Assembly (NCBI RefSeq): GCF_020141465.1
Contig: NZ_JAHSPD010000001.1
Span: 2,586,374 to 2,650,373, forward strand
DNA: 64,000 nucleotides
Direction: 5' to 3'
Source of the DNA: Roseovarius carneus
GTDB taxonomy: Bacteria > Pseudomonadota > Alphaproteobacteria > Rhodobacterales > Rhodobacteraceae
Shown here: in pieces, positions 16,473 through 24,618 of the stretch
How the letters are laid out: every line of letters starts with the position of its first letter
How positions within the stretch are numbered: position 1 is the first letter of the stretch
Made by a program: the position numbers and the translations under genes
The notes under the pieces: generated by a model
What the model saw: the letters and a program-made list of their open reading frames with translations, nothing else
Told to the model about the DNA's origin: nothing
The model's database searches: none

Positions 16473-17114
16473 TTATTGCAGCCGTAGATTCCCAATCGCC
16501 GCCCGAATAACGCTGTCTGTGTCGTCGCTATCGCCTGATACGGCCAAGCCAACAAGCGCACCCTTCTCGCCCCCGAAAGCGCGTGCGTAATCCGCTGCAA
16601 GATCAACGCGTTCATTGTGGGACCCGGTCCCGGCTTGCCGCAAGGCAATGGTCACACCCTGGCCGGGCGGACCGTAGGGGGATTGTATGATCTGCCCCTT
16701 GCTATGGTTTCCGCCCCAAGCGTATTGGATCACCCGCACGTCCTCATTTCCCAAAAGGCTGCGGATATTGGCCCCTTTAAGATCCGGCGCAATGCGTTCT
16801 GGCACGAACACGAAATAAAGCGAAACATTCCGGTCATCTCCGCCCTTTTGCGCAAGGCTGGTCATCGGGACCGATTGCTCAACTGTCCAACTCCATGAGG
16901 CGCCGGTGCGGGTCCAATCTTCCTCTCCCACGCGGGTCCACGCGATTGAGACCGACCCTTCGGACACCATGCTGAGATTGGAGCCGAACACGTAATCATT
17001 TGAGCTAAACAGAGACAAACGCTGTTCGCGCCAGCCCTCAGAAAAACTAATTGGCCCCGCCCAAGCAGCGGTTGTTGCGGCGACGAACACCGAAGATAAA
17101 AGGGCAATGCGCAT
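16473..17114 (-). CDS. Secreted DUF3047-like protein
   Basis: A 213-residue protein with a clear signal peptide (MRIALLSSVFVAATTAAWAG). The mature part has the DUF3047 layout: an early GWREQRL segment, W-rich core strand (WSWTVEQSVP), KGGDDRNVSLYFVF, a YAWGG block, and near the end GLAVSGDSDDTDS in place of the family's usual MTDTDNT stretch. The function of DUF3047 is unknown. It is monocistronic. Its 3' end abuts the probable insertion-sequence remnant, so the last few residues may have been altered by that insertion. Confidence 0.75.
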   Translation of the reverse strand: MRIALLSSVFVAATTAAWAGPISFSEGWREQRLSLFSSNDYVFGSNLSMVSEGSVSIAWTRVGEEDWTRTGASWSWTVEQSVPMTSLAQKGGDDRNVSLYFVFVPERIAPDLKGANIRSLLGNEDVRVIQYAWGGNHSKGQIIQSPYGPPGQGVTIALRQAGTGSHNERVDLAADYARAFGGEKGALVGLAVSGDSDDTDSVIRAAIGNLRLQ

Positions 17115-17417
17115 TGGTGGCTCCTGTGAATTATCCTATCTAAAATAGCATTTGCCCGCCCGAAACAAATGGGCGTATCACCGACATAACGCGATTGTCA
17201 TGCGCGCAGTGCAAGCGGCACGATGCCCGGCTTTTACGACGCCGGCTCACCAGCGCGCATGCGTGTGTTGGCTTGATCCAGACCCGCCATCCCACACCAT
17301 TAAAGTCAGACAAGTTGACCAAACCTGCTTGCCCCAGTTATTCGCGCCCTCTTTATCTACTTTCACACGGTCATCCGACGCAGTAGGTGTTCAATCTTTG
17401 AGGTGTTGGGGCAAATC
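17115..17417. other. Intergenic region without identified gene
   Basis: About 300 bases between two divergent genes (DUF3047-like on the minus strand, yaeQ-like on the plus strand). The frames present are short, start poorly and have no coding character. It must hold both promoters, but I cannot assign boxes with confidence. A weak GGTGTTGGGG precedes the yaeQ-like start. Confidence 0.5.
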
Positions 17418-17963
17418 ATGGCGCAAAAAGCTACCATATATAAAGTTGAACTTTCAGTCTCCGACATGGATCGTCACTATTACGAAACCCATAAACTGAC
17501 GGTTGCCAAGCATCCCTCAGAGACGGATGAGCGGCTGATGGTGCGCATTGTGGCTTTTGCGCTTAACGCCCATGAGCATCTGGAAATGACCAAGGGGATT
17601 TCGACAGATGACGAACCGGATATCTGGCAAAAAAGCCTGAGCGGCGAGCTTGATGTGTGGGTGGCCCTCGGCCTTCCCAGCGAGAAGGTAATCCGCCAAT
17701 CCTGCGGCAAAGCCGACAGGGTGATTGTCTACCCTTACGGCGGCAGGACGGCCTATATGTGGTGGGACAAGATTAAAAACAGCACCACCCGTTTTGATAA
17801 TCTTCAGGTGATAAACTTTTCCGAAACCGACACCGCTAAACTGGAAAAACTGGCAAGCCGCACCATGAAGCTTCAGATCAACATTCAGGACGGCGAGGTC
17901 ATGGTCAGCGTCGGCGACAGCATCGTTTACGTGACCCCGGTGAAATGGAAGGCTGCTACGTAA
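17418..17963 (+). CDS. yaeQ: YaeQ-family protein
   Basis: A 181-residue protein matching YaeQ over its whole length: the start MAQKATIYKVELSVSDMDR, the block TLAKHPSE-like (TVAKHPSETDERLMVR), DEPDIWQKSLSG, the lysine-rich SEKVIRQSCGKAD region and the C-terminal VTPVKWK. YaeQ has a PD-(D/E)xK nuclease-like fold, but its role is not settled. I chose the ATG because it gives the canonical N-terminus; a GTG five codons upstream is also in frame. It is a single gene. Confidence 0.9.
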   Translation: MAQKATIYKVELSVSDMDRHYYETHKLTVAKHPSETDERLMVRIVAFALNAHEHLEMTKGISTDDEPDIWQKSLSGELDVWVALGLPSEKVIRQSCGKADRVIVYPYGGRTAYMWWDKIKNSTTRFDNLQVINFSETDTAKLEKLASRTMKLQINIQDGEVMVSVGDSIVYVTPVKWKAAT

Positions 17964-18278
17964 GTCACGGATATCTGCTGCAAGAACGCTGGATTGCGGA
18001 GGTGCAGCCCCCCGCAATCTCGGCGTGGGTGTCGGCGACAATGACTTTATCGCCAAGTCAGACGGTCAGCTCCGCGCCACAGGGCAATATTTCGTAGGCG
18101 TGGGCGATGGACGCCGGGAAAGATCAGGCTTGTTTGAGTTGGCAGTCGCATTTGACCCCGAGGGCGGATCATTGTCGATCTGACGATCGAAATCGCCCGC
18201 ACGGGCCTGCGCTGACACGCGCAGAGGTCGGTGCAGGTCCGTCCCGTCCAAGCTGACGTTATCTTGAAGACGTGCTGC
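17964..18278. other. Intergenic region with a startless open stretch
   Basis: About 315 bases between the convergent yaeQ-like and M20 peptidase genes. Frame 1 stays open to a TGA at 18181-18183, and its last part from about 18019 reads like protein (GVGVGDNDFIAKSDGQLRAT). It has no start codon and no family I recognise. It could be the tail of a decayed gene. No RNA gene or terminator with a T-run is evident. Confidence 0.35.
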
Positions 18279-19544
18279 TTATGCGCCGGGCCGTGAGAGA
18301 TAGTCCCAAGCCGACAGGGCATGGGTGCGCACAACATGCAGGAACTCCTCGATCTCGACATGTTCGTCATGCGACCCCATGCCGTGCGGATACGGGCCAT
18401 AGACATAGGCGGGAACCCCAGCATGCCGCCACAGGCGCGCGTCGGTGCCACCAAGGCTGACAATCGGCGACGGACGGGGGCGGCCAAACGCCTCCACATT
18501 GTCTTGCAATATCCCGACCATCTCATGGTGCGGATCGCACCACGAGGGCGCGTCCCCACCAATCACCTCCCACTCGACACCCGGATGGCGCTGCGCAATT
18601 TCTTCGATCAGCGGCAGCAGGTCCGTCTTGTCCATCCCCAGAGGCAGCCGCAGATCAGCGGTAAAGCGGCAGTCCGAGGGGATCATGTTTGCCTTCGCGC
18701 CGCCATTCATCAGCCCAATGTTCAGCGTCACGCGCGACACCAGATCGCCCGCACCCTTGCCCATCATACGGTCCATCATGCCCCGCCCGGCCTCAATGGC
18801 GCTGGCAACGTTGTCTGATACCGTGCCTTCCAATTCCGTCAGCTCTTCGAGGTCGCGCGCGACGGCCATGGCGATCTTGGTCGCACTTTCGGTGATATGC
18901 ACATAGGCCCCATGTGCGCCCTTGGCCTTGACGGTAAATTCCACCCATAGCGGGCCACGCTCACCAAAGCGGATGGATTCGGGGCCTCCCGGCTCCCCGT
19001 TCAAAAGGCAATCACCATGCAGTTCGGGGTGGTGCTCCATCAGGTATCGCGCGCCCCAAGGGCCGAAGGTTTCCTCATCCGACACGCATGTCAGCGTCAG
19101 CCGCCCTTTGATCTGCTCACGCAGCCGATAGAGTAGACAATAGGTGACAATGGAGGCCGTCGTGCCCGGCTTCATGTCGCAGGCCCCACGACCAAAGATG
19201 CGCCCCTCATTGATATCGCCCGCCCATGGATCATGCGTCCATCCAGCGTGGCCTTCGGCCACCGGAAAGACGTCCATATGGCCATTCAGCACCAGATGCC
19301 GGCCGGGCGATCCACCATCGAAAGCCGCGACAATATTGGGCATTTCAGGATGGGGATTGATCACCCGGTGCTCTATCTCCGCCGCATTCAGATAGTTTTT
19401 GACCACCTCTGCGACGTCGAGCGTGTTGCCCGGCGGATTGGGCGACGGTGCGCACAAGAGCGCCTGTAACAGCGCGATGATCTCCTCGCGCTCATTGTCC
19501 AGCCAAGACAGGATCGCCTGCCGCCCACTCTCATGAGTATCCAT
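18279..19544 (-). CDS. M20-family metallopeptidase (ArgE/DapE-like deacylase)
   Basis: A 421-residue zinc-dependent amidohydrolase. Metal-site motifs are in order: VLNGHMDVFPV (His-x-Asp), GRGACDMKPGT (bridging Asp), CVSDEETFGPWG (Glu-Glu), LNGEPGGPES, and the late MGSHDEHVEIEEF with the last His. The dimerisation insert lies between. Relatives remove acyl groups from N-acyl amino acids or split peptides, so the exact substrate is open. AGGAGG nine bases upstream supports the start. It lies downstream of the liv genes on the same strand but separated by nearly 390 bases, so co-transcription is doubtful. Confidence 0.88.
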   Translation of the reverse strand: MDTHESGRQAILSWLDNEREEIIALLQALLCAPSPNPPGNTLDVAEVVKNYLNAAEIEHRVINPHPEMPNIVAAFDGGSPGRHLVLNGHMDVFPVAEGHAGWTHDPWAGDINEGRIFGRGACDMKPGTTASIVTYCLLYRLREQIKGRLTLTCVSDEETFGPWGARYLMEHHPELHGDCLLNGEPGGPESIRFGERGPLWVEFTVKAKGAHGAYVHITESATKIAMAVARDLEELTELEGTVSDNVASAIEAGRGMMDRMMGKGAGDLVSRVTLNIGLMNGGAKANMIPSDCRFTADLRLPLGMDKTDLLPLIEEIAQRHPGVEWEVIGGDAPSWCDPHHEMVGILQDNVEAFGRPRPSPIVSLGGTDARLWRHAGVPAYVYGPYPHGMGSHDEHVEIEEFLHVVRTHALSAWDYLSRPGA

Positions 19545-19932
19545 GTCGACATGCCTCCTCGCGGGCCTCTGTCCGGTTGGGTCGCATCAGGGACCCTGAT
19601 CCGATATCCCATACCTGAACCGCGATTTTGACAGGTTGCCGCCCAGTTGTGCAATAATCAAGCGCTCTTGGGCGCGCCGTGCCAATGTCTGCGCATCTGG
19701 CCCACGAGGAGGGCGCGATTTTTAGCCTCGGCGGTGGAACTGCACGGCTGCCGGTCTGATCAGCGCATGTCTGTACATCCCTGTCGAGCCAGTTGCGGGC
19801 GCTTTTGGCCGCGCGCACCTACACGGGAACGGGCGTGAAAAAGCTTTAAAGCCTGAGAAAATCCGAAGGGCTACGCCAGATCGAGCGCTTCACGCGATGC
19901 TATGGCGTGTTGGATCATGCGCAGTTGGCCTC
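19545..19932. other. Intergenic region upstream of the M20 peptidase
   Basis: About 390 bases between livF and the peptidase gene, both on the minus strand. No frame with a convincing start and codon pattern is present, and no tRNA or strong hairpin with a T-run was seen. It probably holds the 3' end of the liv transcript and the promoter of the peptidase gene. Confidence 0.45.
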
Positions 19933-20634
19933 TCAGAGGTGCAAAAACTGCTCAACATGGGCCTGCTGGGCGCTGAACTCCGCAGCACAGCCCTTCCAGA
20001 CGATCTCACCCTTTTCGATCACGAAATACCGATCCGAAATGCGCGCAAGCTCGTCTAGGTTCTTGTCGATCAAGAGGATCGACAGGCCATCCTCCTTGAG
20101 ACGCGCAAGCATGCCCCAAATCTCTTCGCGGATCAGCGGGGCAAGGCCTTCGGTCGCCTCATCAAGGATCAAAAGGCGTGGGTTTGTCATCAGCGCACGG
20201 CCAATGGCCAGCATCTGCTGCTCCCCGCCCGAAAGCTGAAAGCCGTAGGTGCCCTTGCGCTCGGCCAAGCGCGGGAAGGCATCATAGATGCGCGCCTCGG
20301 TCCAGCCATCCGCCTCCGGACGTGCAGTGGCGCGCAAGTTCTCGCTGACCGTGAGGGACGGAAAAATGCGCCGGCCTTCGGGGACAAGGCCGACGCCCGC
20401 TTGGGCCACTTTATAGGGCGGGGCGGCTGTTATGTCGGTGCCGTCGATCTCAATGCGTCCGGCGGAGGGCGCAAGCAAGCCCATGAGGCAGCGGATGGTC
20501 GTCGTCTTGCCCATCCCGTTGCGGCCCATGAGGGTGGTGACCTGCCCCTTGGTCACATCCATCCCGACCCCGAAAAGCACGGTTGTGTTGCCATAGCCTG
20601 CGCGCAAATCCTTGATGGTGACAAGCGCGCTCAT
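19933..20634 (-). CDS. livF: Branched-chain-type (HAAT) ABC transporter ATP-binding protein LivF
   Basis: A 233-residue ATPase with Walker A GRNGMGKTTTIR, signature LSGGEQQMLAIGRALM, Walker B LLILDEATEGLAP and a short LivF-type C-terminus. The IRCLMGLLAPSAGRIEIDG stretch is typical of LivF rather than LivG. It powers uptake with LivG in a complex with LivH and LivM. Its ATG overlaps the livG stop, and it is the last gene of the liv block. Naming follows family convention; the substrate may not be a branched-chain amino acid. Confidence 0.9.
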   Translation of the reverse strand: MSALVTIKDLRAGYGNTTVLFGVGMDVTKGQVTTLMGRNGMGKTTTIRCLMGLLAPSAGRIEIDGTDITAAPPYKVAQAGVGLVPEGRRIFPSLTVSENLRATARPEADGWTEARIYDAFPRLAERKGTYGFQLSGGEQQMLAIGRALMTNPRLLILDEATEGLAPLIREEIWGMLARLKEDGLSILLIDKNLDELARISDRYFVIEKGEIVWKGCAAEFSAQQAHVEQFLHL

Positions 20635-21377
20635 GCGGCCCCCTCGCCCAGATAGGCCGCGCGCGCATTGCTGTCCGCGCGCACGGCGTCGGGCGTGCCG
20701 CGCGCAATAATAGCGCCATCGACCAGCACAGAGACGGTATCAGCCAACTGAAAGATCACATCCATGTCATGCTCGACCAGCAGCATGGGAAGACTGCCAC
20801 GCAAGCCCCTCAGGAGCGTCACGAGAGCGGCGCCTTCGGTGCGGCCAAGCCCCGCCATCGGCTCATCCAGCAGCAAAAATTTGGGGCGTGCGGCCAGCGC
20901 TATGGCAAGCTCCAACAGCCGCAACTCCCCATGCGAGAGGTCAGCGGCGGGAATATGGGCGCGATCCGCGAGGCCCACCTGCGTCAGCGCGGCCAGCGCG
21001 GTGTCGTTGAGCGCCGTCTCGCGCGCGGCGTCACGGAAAAACCGCAGGCTGGAGCCGGATTTGGCCTGTGCCGCGATGGCGGCGTTTTCGAGCACCGTAA
21101 AGCTGGGCAGGACGGAGGTGATCTGAAACGTGCGGCCAAGACCCGCCTGCACGCGCTCAGACACGCTGAGCGCGGAGATATCGCGCCCCTCCAGCAGTAT
21201 CTCGCCCGCATCGGCGCGCAACACGCCCGAAATCTGGTGGATCAGCGTTGTCTTGCCTGCGCCATTTGGCCCGATCAGCGCATGACATTCCTGCGCCCCC
21301 ACGCTCAGCGATATATCGCGGCTCACGGCCAGCGCGCCGAAGCTCTTGCTCAGGTTGCGGATCTCAAGCGTGTTCAT
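20631..21377 (-). CDS. livG: Branched-chain-type (HAAT) ABC transporter ATP-binding protein LivG
   Basis: A 248-residue ATPase with Walker A GPNGAGKTTLIHQ, signature LSHGELRLLELAIALA, Walker B FLLLDEPMAGLG and the LivG-type early segment LEIRNLSKSFGALAVSRDIS. The open frame extends about 32 codons upstream into livM in another frame, but the ATG that overlaps the livM stop (ATGA type) is the normal start. It pairs with LivF to drive the LivHM permease. Confidence 0.9.
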   Translation of the reverse strand: MNTLEIRNLSKSFGALAVSRDISLSVGAQECHALIGPNGAGKTTLIHQISGVLRADAGEILLEGRDISALSVSERVQAGLGRTFQITSVLPSFTVLENAAIAAQAKSGSSLRFFRDAARETALNDTALAALTQVGLADRAHIPAADLSHGELRLLELAIALAARPKFLLLDEPMAGLGRTEGAALVTLLRGLRGSLPMLLVEHDMDVIFQLADTVSVLVDGAIIARGTPDAVRADSNARAAYLGEGAA

Positions 21378-22315
21378 GTGGCGCGGCCCCGGCGCGGTTC
21401 CAGAAGGTCGCTCAGCCCGCCGCGGGCATAGAGCACCATGAGCACCAGAAGCGGGCCGTAGATGAGCCGCCATTCATGGAGGAAGGAGCCCAGAACCTCC
21501 TCCACCACCACGATGAAGAACGCGCCTAATATGGCCCCGTTGCGCGAGGCAAGCCCGCCGAGAACCACCACCACGATGAGATCACCCGAGCGTTGCCACG
21601 CGGCGAGCGAGGGGCTGACGAACTCGGCATGTTGCACCAGGAGAAGCCCTGATACCCCCGCGATCATCGCCGCGATCACATAGGCAATGAGGCGGTAGCG
21701 CGCGACCGGGAAGCCCATCACCTCGGCCCGCTCGGGGTTGTCGCGGGCCGCACGCAACACACGGCCAAAGCGCGCGCGGCTCATCGCCCAGACACCCCAC
21801 CACGTCGCAAACATCACGCCCAGCACCACGAAGTAAAGCCCGCCGCCATTCTGCACCACATCGCTGCCGAACAGCGTGGCGAGCGACCAGAGCGTCAGCC
21901 CGTCATCCCCGCCATAGGACGCAAGAGAGGTGAGGGTGAAATAGATCATCTGCCCAAACGCCAACGTGATCATCAGGAAATAGACCCCGCTCGTGCGCAG
22001 CGCGAGCACACCCGTCACCAGCGCCACCAGCCCGGTGATGCCCAAGGTGATTGCCAGCAAGACAAGGATATTCTCGATCCCGTTTTCCAGCCCGATTGCG
22101 GCGGAATAGGCCCCTACCCCAACAAACGCCGCATGGCCAAGGCTGACCATCCCGCCATGCCCAATCAAAAGATCCAACGAAATCGCGGCAATCGCCAAGA
22201 GCATCGCCTTGATGATCAGGCCCAGAAGATAGCCCTCGCCAATAAGCGGCAGCACAAAAGGTGCCGCCAGCAAAAGGCCAAAGATCACGCCCGCGACAAG
22301 GCTCGCGCGCTCCAT
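21374..22315 (-). CDS. livM: HAAT ABC transporter permease LivM
   Basis: A 313-residue membrane protein with about eight to ten hydrophobic segments and the LivM family block GHGGMVSLGHAAFVGVGAYS near residue 55. A later RAARDNPERAEVMGFPVARY loop is the typical cytoplasmic coupling segment. The start ATG shares one base with the livH stop; a GTG one codon earlier is the alternative. It forms the inner-membrane channel with LivH. Confidence 0.9.
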   Translation of the reverse strand: MERASLVAGVIFGLLLAAPFVLPLIGEGYLLGLIIKAMLLAIAAISLDLLIGHGGMVSLGHAAFVGVGAYSAAIGLENGIENILVLLAITLGITGLVALVTGVLALRTSGVYFLMITLAFGQMIYFTLTSLASYGGDDGLTLWSLATLFGSDVVQNGGGLYFVVLGVMFATWWGVWAMSRARFGRVLRAARDNPERAEVMGFPVARYRLIAYVIAAMIAGVSGLLLVQHAEFVSPSLAAWQRSGDLIVVVVLGGLASRNGAILGAFFIVVVEEVLGSFLHEWRLIYGPLLVLMVLYARGGLSDLLEPRRGRAT

Positions 22316-23241
22316 CACGCCACACCTTTGGCGGGCAACAACCCTTTGGGCCGCACCACGAGGATCGCCGCCATGAGGATGTAGATCAGCATGGAGGCCA
22401 GCGCCGGGCCGACCTGATTGGCAAAGGACGGATCGAACACGAACGACAAGACCATCGTGGCAAGGCTGCGCCCCAGCGTGTCAATGAGGCCCACAAGAAG
22501 CGCCGCGACGAACGCGCCGCCGATGGAGCCGATGCCGCCAATGATGATCACCACAAAGGCCACGATGAGGATATTGTCGCCCATCCCCGGCTCAATCGCA
22601 AAGATCGGCGCGGCGATCACGCCCGCAAACCCCGCCAGCATCGCGCCCACGCCAAAGACGATCATGAAGAGCCGCTTGATATCCACGCCCAGCGCCGAGA
22701 CCATATCGGGCGTGGTGGCGCCCGCCCGGATCAACATGCCGATGCGGGTGTAGCTCACGATAACGAAAAGCCCCAGCGCCACGGCGAGCCCAGCCACGAT
22801 GGTGACAAGCCGGTAGACCGGGTAGCGCAGTGTCTCGGTCAATTGAATAGAGCCGGACAGAAACTCAGGCGGCGCGATGGAGAGCGTGGCGGGGCCGAAA
22901 AGGACCTTGGCCAGCTCGTTGAGGAAGATGATGATGCCGAACGTGGCCAGAACCTGATCCAGATGGCTGCGCGCGTAGAGATGCCGGAACACCAGATATT
23001 CCAGCAAAAGCCCGATGATCAGCGCCGTGACCAGCGACAAGATCACCGCCAGACCGAAACTGCCGGTGAGGTCCGCGAAAGCGAAGACCAGATAAGCCCC
23101 GACCATATATTGCACGCCATGTGCAAGATTGATGAAGCCCATAACGCCAAACACAAGCGTCAGCCCCGCCGCAATCAAAAAGAGCAGCATCCCGTATTGA
23201 AGCCCGTTCAGGCACAGGATCAGGAAAAGCGTCATCGACAT
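22315..23241 (-). CDS. livH: HAAT ABC transporter permease LivH
   Basis: A 308-residue permease with multiple membrane spans. The LivH signature is near the N-terminus (NGLQYGMLLFLIAAGLTLVF then FINLAHGVQYMVGAY), with a coupling loop RLFMIVFGVGAMLAGFAGV later. The ribosome site is weak and an ATG two codons downstream is an alternative start. It lies downstream of a hairpin that separates it from livK, so it is probably expressed by read-through at a lower level than the binding protein. Confidence 0.9.
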   Translation of the reverse strand: MSMTLFLILCLNGLQYGMLLFLIAAGLTLVFGVMGFINLAHGVQYMVGAYLVFAFADLTGSFGLAVILSLVTALIIGLLLEYLVFRHLYARSHLDQVLATFGIIIFLNELAKVLFGPATLSIAPPEFLSGSIQLTETLRYPVYRLVTIVAGLAVALGLFVIVSYTRIGMLIRAGATTPDMVSALGVDIKRLFMIVFGVGAMLAGFAGVIAAPIFAIEPGMGDNILIVAFVVIIIGGIGSIGGAFVAALLVGLIDTLGRSLATMVLSFVFDPSFANQVGPALASMLIYILMAAILVVRPKGLLPAKGVA

Positions 23242-23278
23242 GGGGGGCGCATACTTTCTGGCAGCACGTTTGGCAACA

Positions 23279-23311
23279 AAAAGGCCCGCACCAACTTGGG
23301 CGCGGGCCTTT
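23279..23311 (-). terminator. Intrinsic terminator/attenuator between livK and livH
   Basis: Read on the minus strand, AAAGGCCCGCGCC and GGTGCGGGCCTTTTT form a strong stem with a short CAAGTT loop and end in a run of T. It begins about 16 bases after the livK stop. Partial termination here would give more binding protein than permease, a common arrangement in binding-protein operons. Confidence 0.8.
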
Positions 23312-23326
23312 CAAAAGGGTCTGTGC

Positions 23327-24508
23327 TTACATCTCGCAATCTTGGTGGAAGCTGTCCGCGTAATCCTCGGCAATGGTGCGCACGAAGGAGGTGTGGAACT
23401 GCCCGTCATCGCGCTTGACCACTTGGAGCATATGGAAATCCTGCACCGGGTAGTGGTTGTTGTTGAACGCAAAATCACCACGCACGGACGTAAAATCCGC
23501 CGCCTTGATCGCCGCGCGCACTGCGTCCTTATCGCTCAGATCGCCGCCATTGGCCGCAACCGCGCTGTCGATCAGGTTGGCCGTGTCATAGGCCTGCATC
23601 GCGTAGGAGCCGGGGACGTAGCCGTATTTCGCCTCAAACGCCGTCACAAACGCTGTGTTGGCATCATTGGCCACATCAGGCGCCCATGTGCCTGCGGCGA
23701 GAAAGCCGACTGCGGCGTCTTTTTGGCCCGGCAGCGTTGTCTCATCCGTGGTGAAGACGGACATGAACTTCATGCTATCCGACAGGCCCGCATTGGAGAA
23801 CTGATTGACCAACCGCACACCCATGCCACCGGGCATGAAGGTGAAGATCGCATCTGCACCCGAGGTGGAGATGCGCGCAAGCTCAGCCGAGAAATCCTGA
23901 TGGCCCAGAGGGGTGAAGACCTCATCGGTCACGCTGCCTTCAAAGGTTTGCTTGAAGCCTTCCATGTTGTCGCGCCCCGCTTGGTAGTTGGGCACCATGG
24001 TAAAGACGTTCTCGAACCCTTCGGCATTGGCGATCATGCCGCTGACTTCGGCGTTTTGGTTGTTCTGATAAGATGTGACGAAGAAATATGGGCTGCAATT
24101 TTGCCCCGCGAAGGTTGAGGGGCCAGCATTGGGGCTGATCAGGAATGTCTCGGACTGCACGATCGGTTTGAACACCGCCGCGAGCATATTGGAGAAAACA
24201 GTGCCAACAACGAAATCAACCTCGTCGCGCTCCACCAATGAGGTGGCCTTCAGGAGTGCCACATCAGGTTTCAGCTCATCATCCTCGACGATCAGCTCGA
24301 CCGATTGCCCGCCCAGCATCCCGTCTTTTTGATCCAGCGCCAGTTGGAAGCCATCCACGATCTGCTGACCCAATGCGGCGGGCGGGCCGGAGAGTGTCAC
24401 GATCATGCCGATTTTCAGGTCTTCGGCCAAAGCCGCCGTGCTCATACCTGCGCCCATCGCCGCGCTGAGCATCAGCCCCGCCGTGGTGCGTGTCAGGGTC
24501 TTTTTCAT
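23327..24508 (-). CDS. HAAT ABC transporter substrate-binding protein (LivK-like)
   Basis: A 393-residue periplasmic binding protein with a signal peptide (MKKTLTRTTAGLMLSAAMG ... ALAE) and the type I periplasmic binding fold seen in LivJ/LivK and AmiC relatives: LKIGMIVTLSGPPAALGQQ at the mature start, LLKATSLVERDEVDFVVGT, and FMPGGMGVRLVNQFSNAGL. GGGAGAGACGGAA precedes the ATG. These proteins bind amino acids, amides, or aromatic acids. With a flavin monooxygenase and cupin genes just upstream, an aromatic or amide ligand is as likely as leucine; this is inference. Confidence 0.88.
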   Translation of the reverse strand: MKKTLTRTTAGLMLSAAMGAGMSTAALAEDLKIGMIVTLSGPPAALGQQIVDGFQLALDQKDGMLGGQSVELIVEDDELKPDVALLKATSLVERDEVDFVVGTVFSNMLAAVFKPIVQSETFLISPNAGPSTFAGQNCSPYFFVTSYQNNQNAEVSGMIANAEGFENVFTMVPNYQAGRDNMEGFKQTFEGSVTDEVFTPLGHQDFSAELARISTSGADAIFTFMPGGMGVRLVNQFSNAGLSDSMKFMSVFTTDETTLPGQKDAAVGFLAAGTWAPDVANDANTAFVTAFEAKYGYVPGSYAMQAYDTANLIDSAVAANGGDLSDKDAVRAAIKAADFTSVRGDFAFNNNHYPVQDFHMLQVVKRDDGQFHTSFVRTIAEDYADSFHQDCEM

Positions 24509-24618
24509 TTCCGTCTCTCCCTATTGTCTCCCCCCGTTTTGGCCGGGGGTGATGTTGCGAGCAGCACTTTGGCCGCGTCCGGTCCATTCTTTGGTGAATT
24601 GGCGCGCGGGTTCAACCG

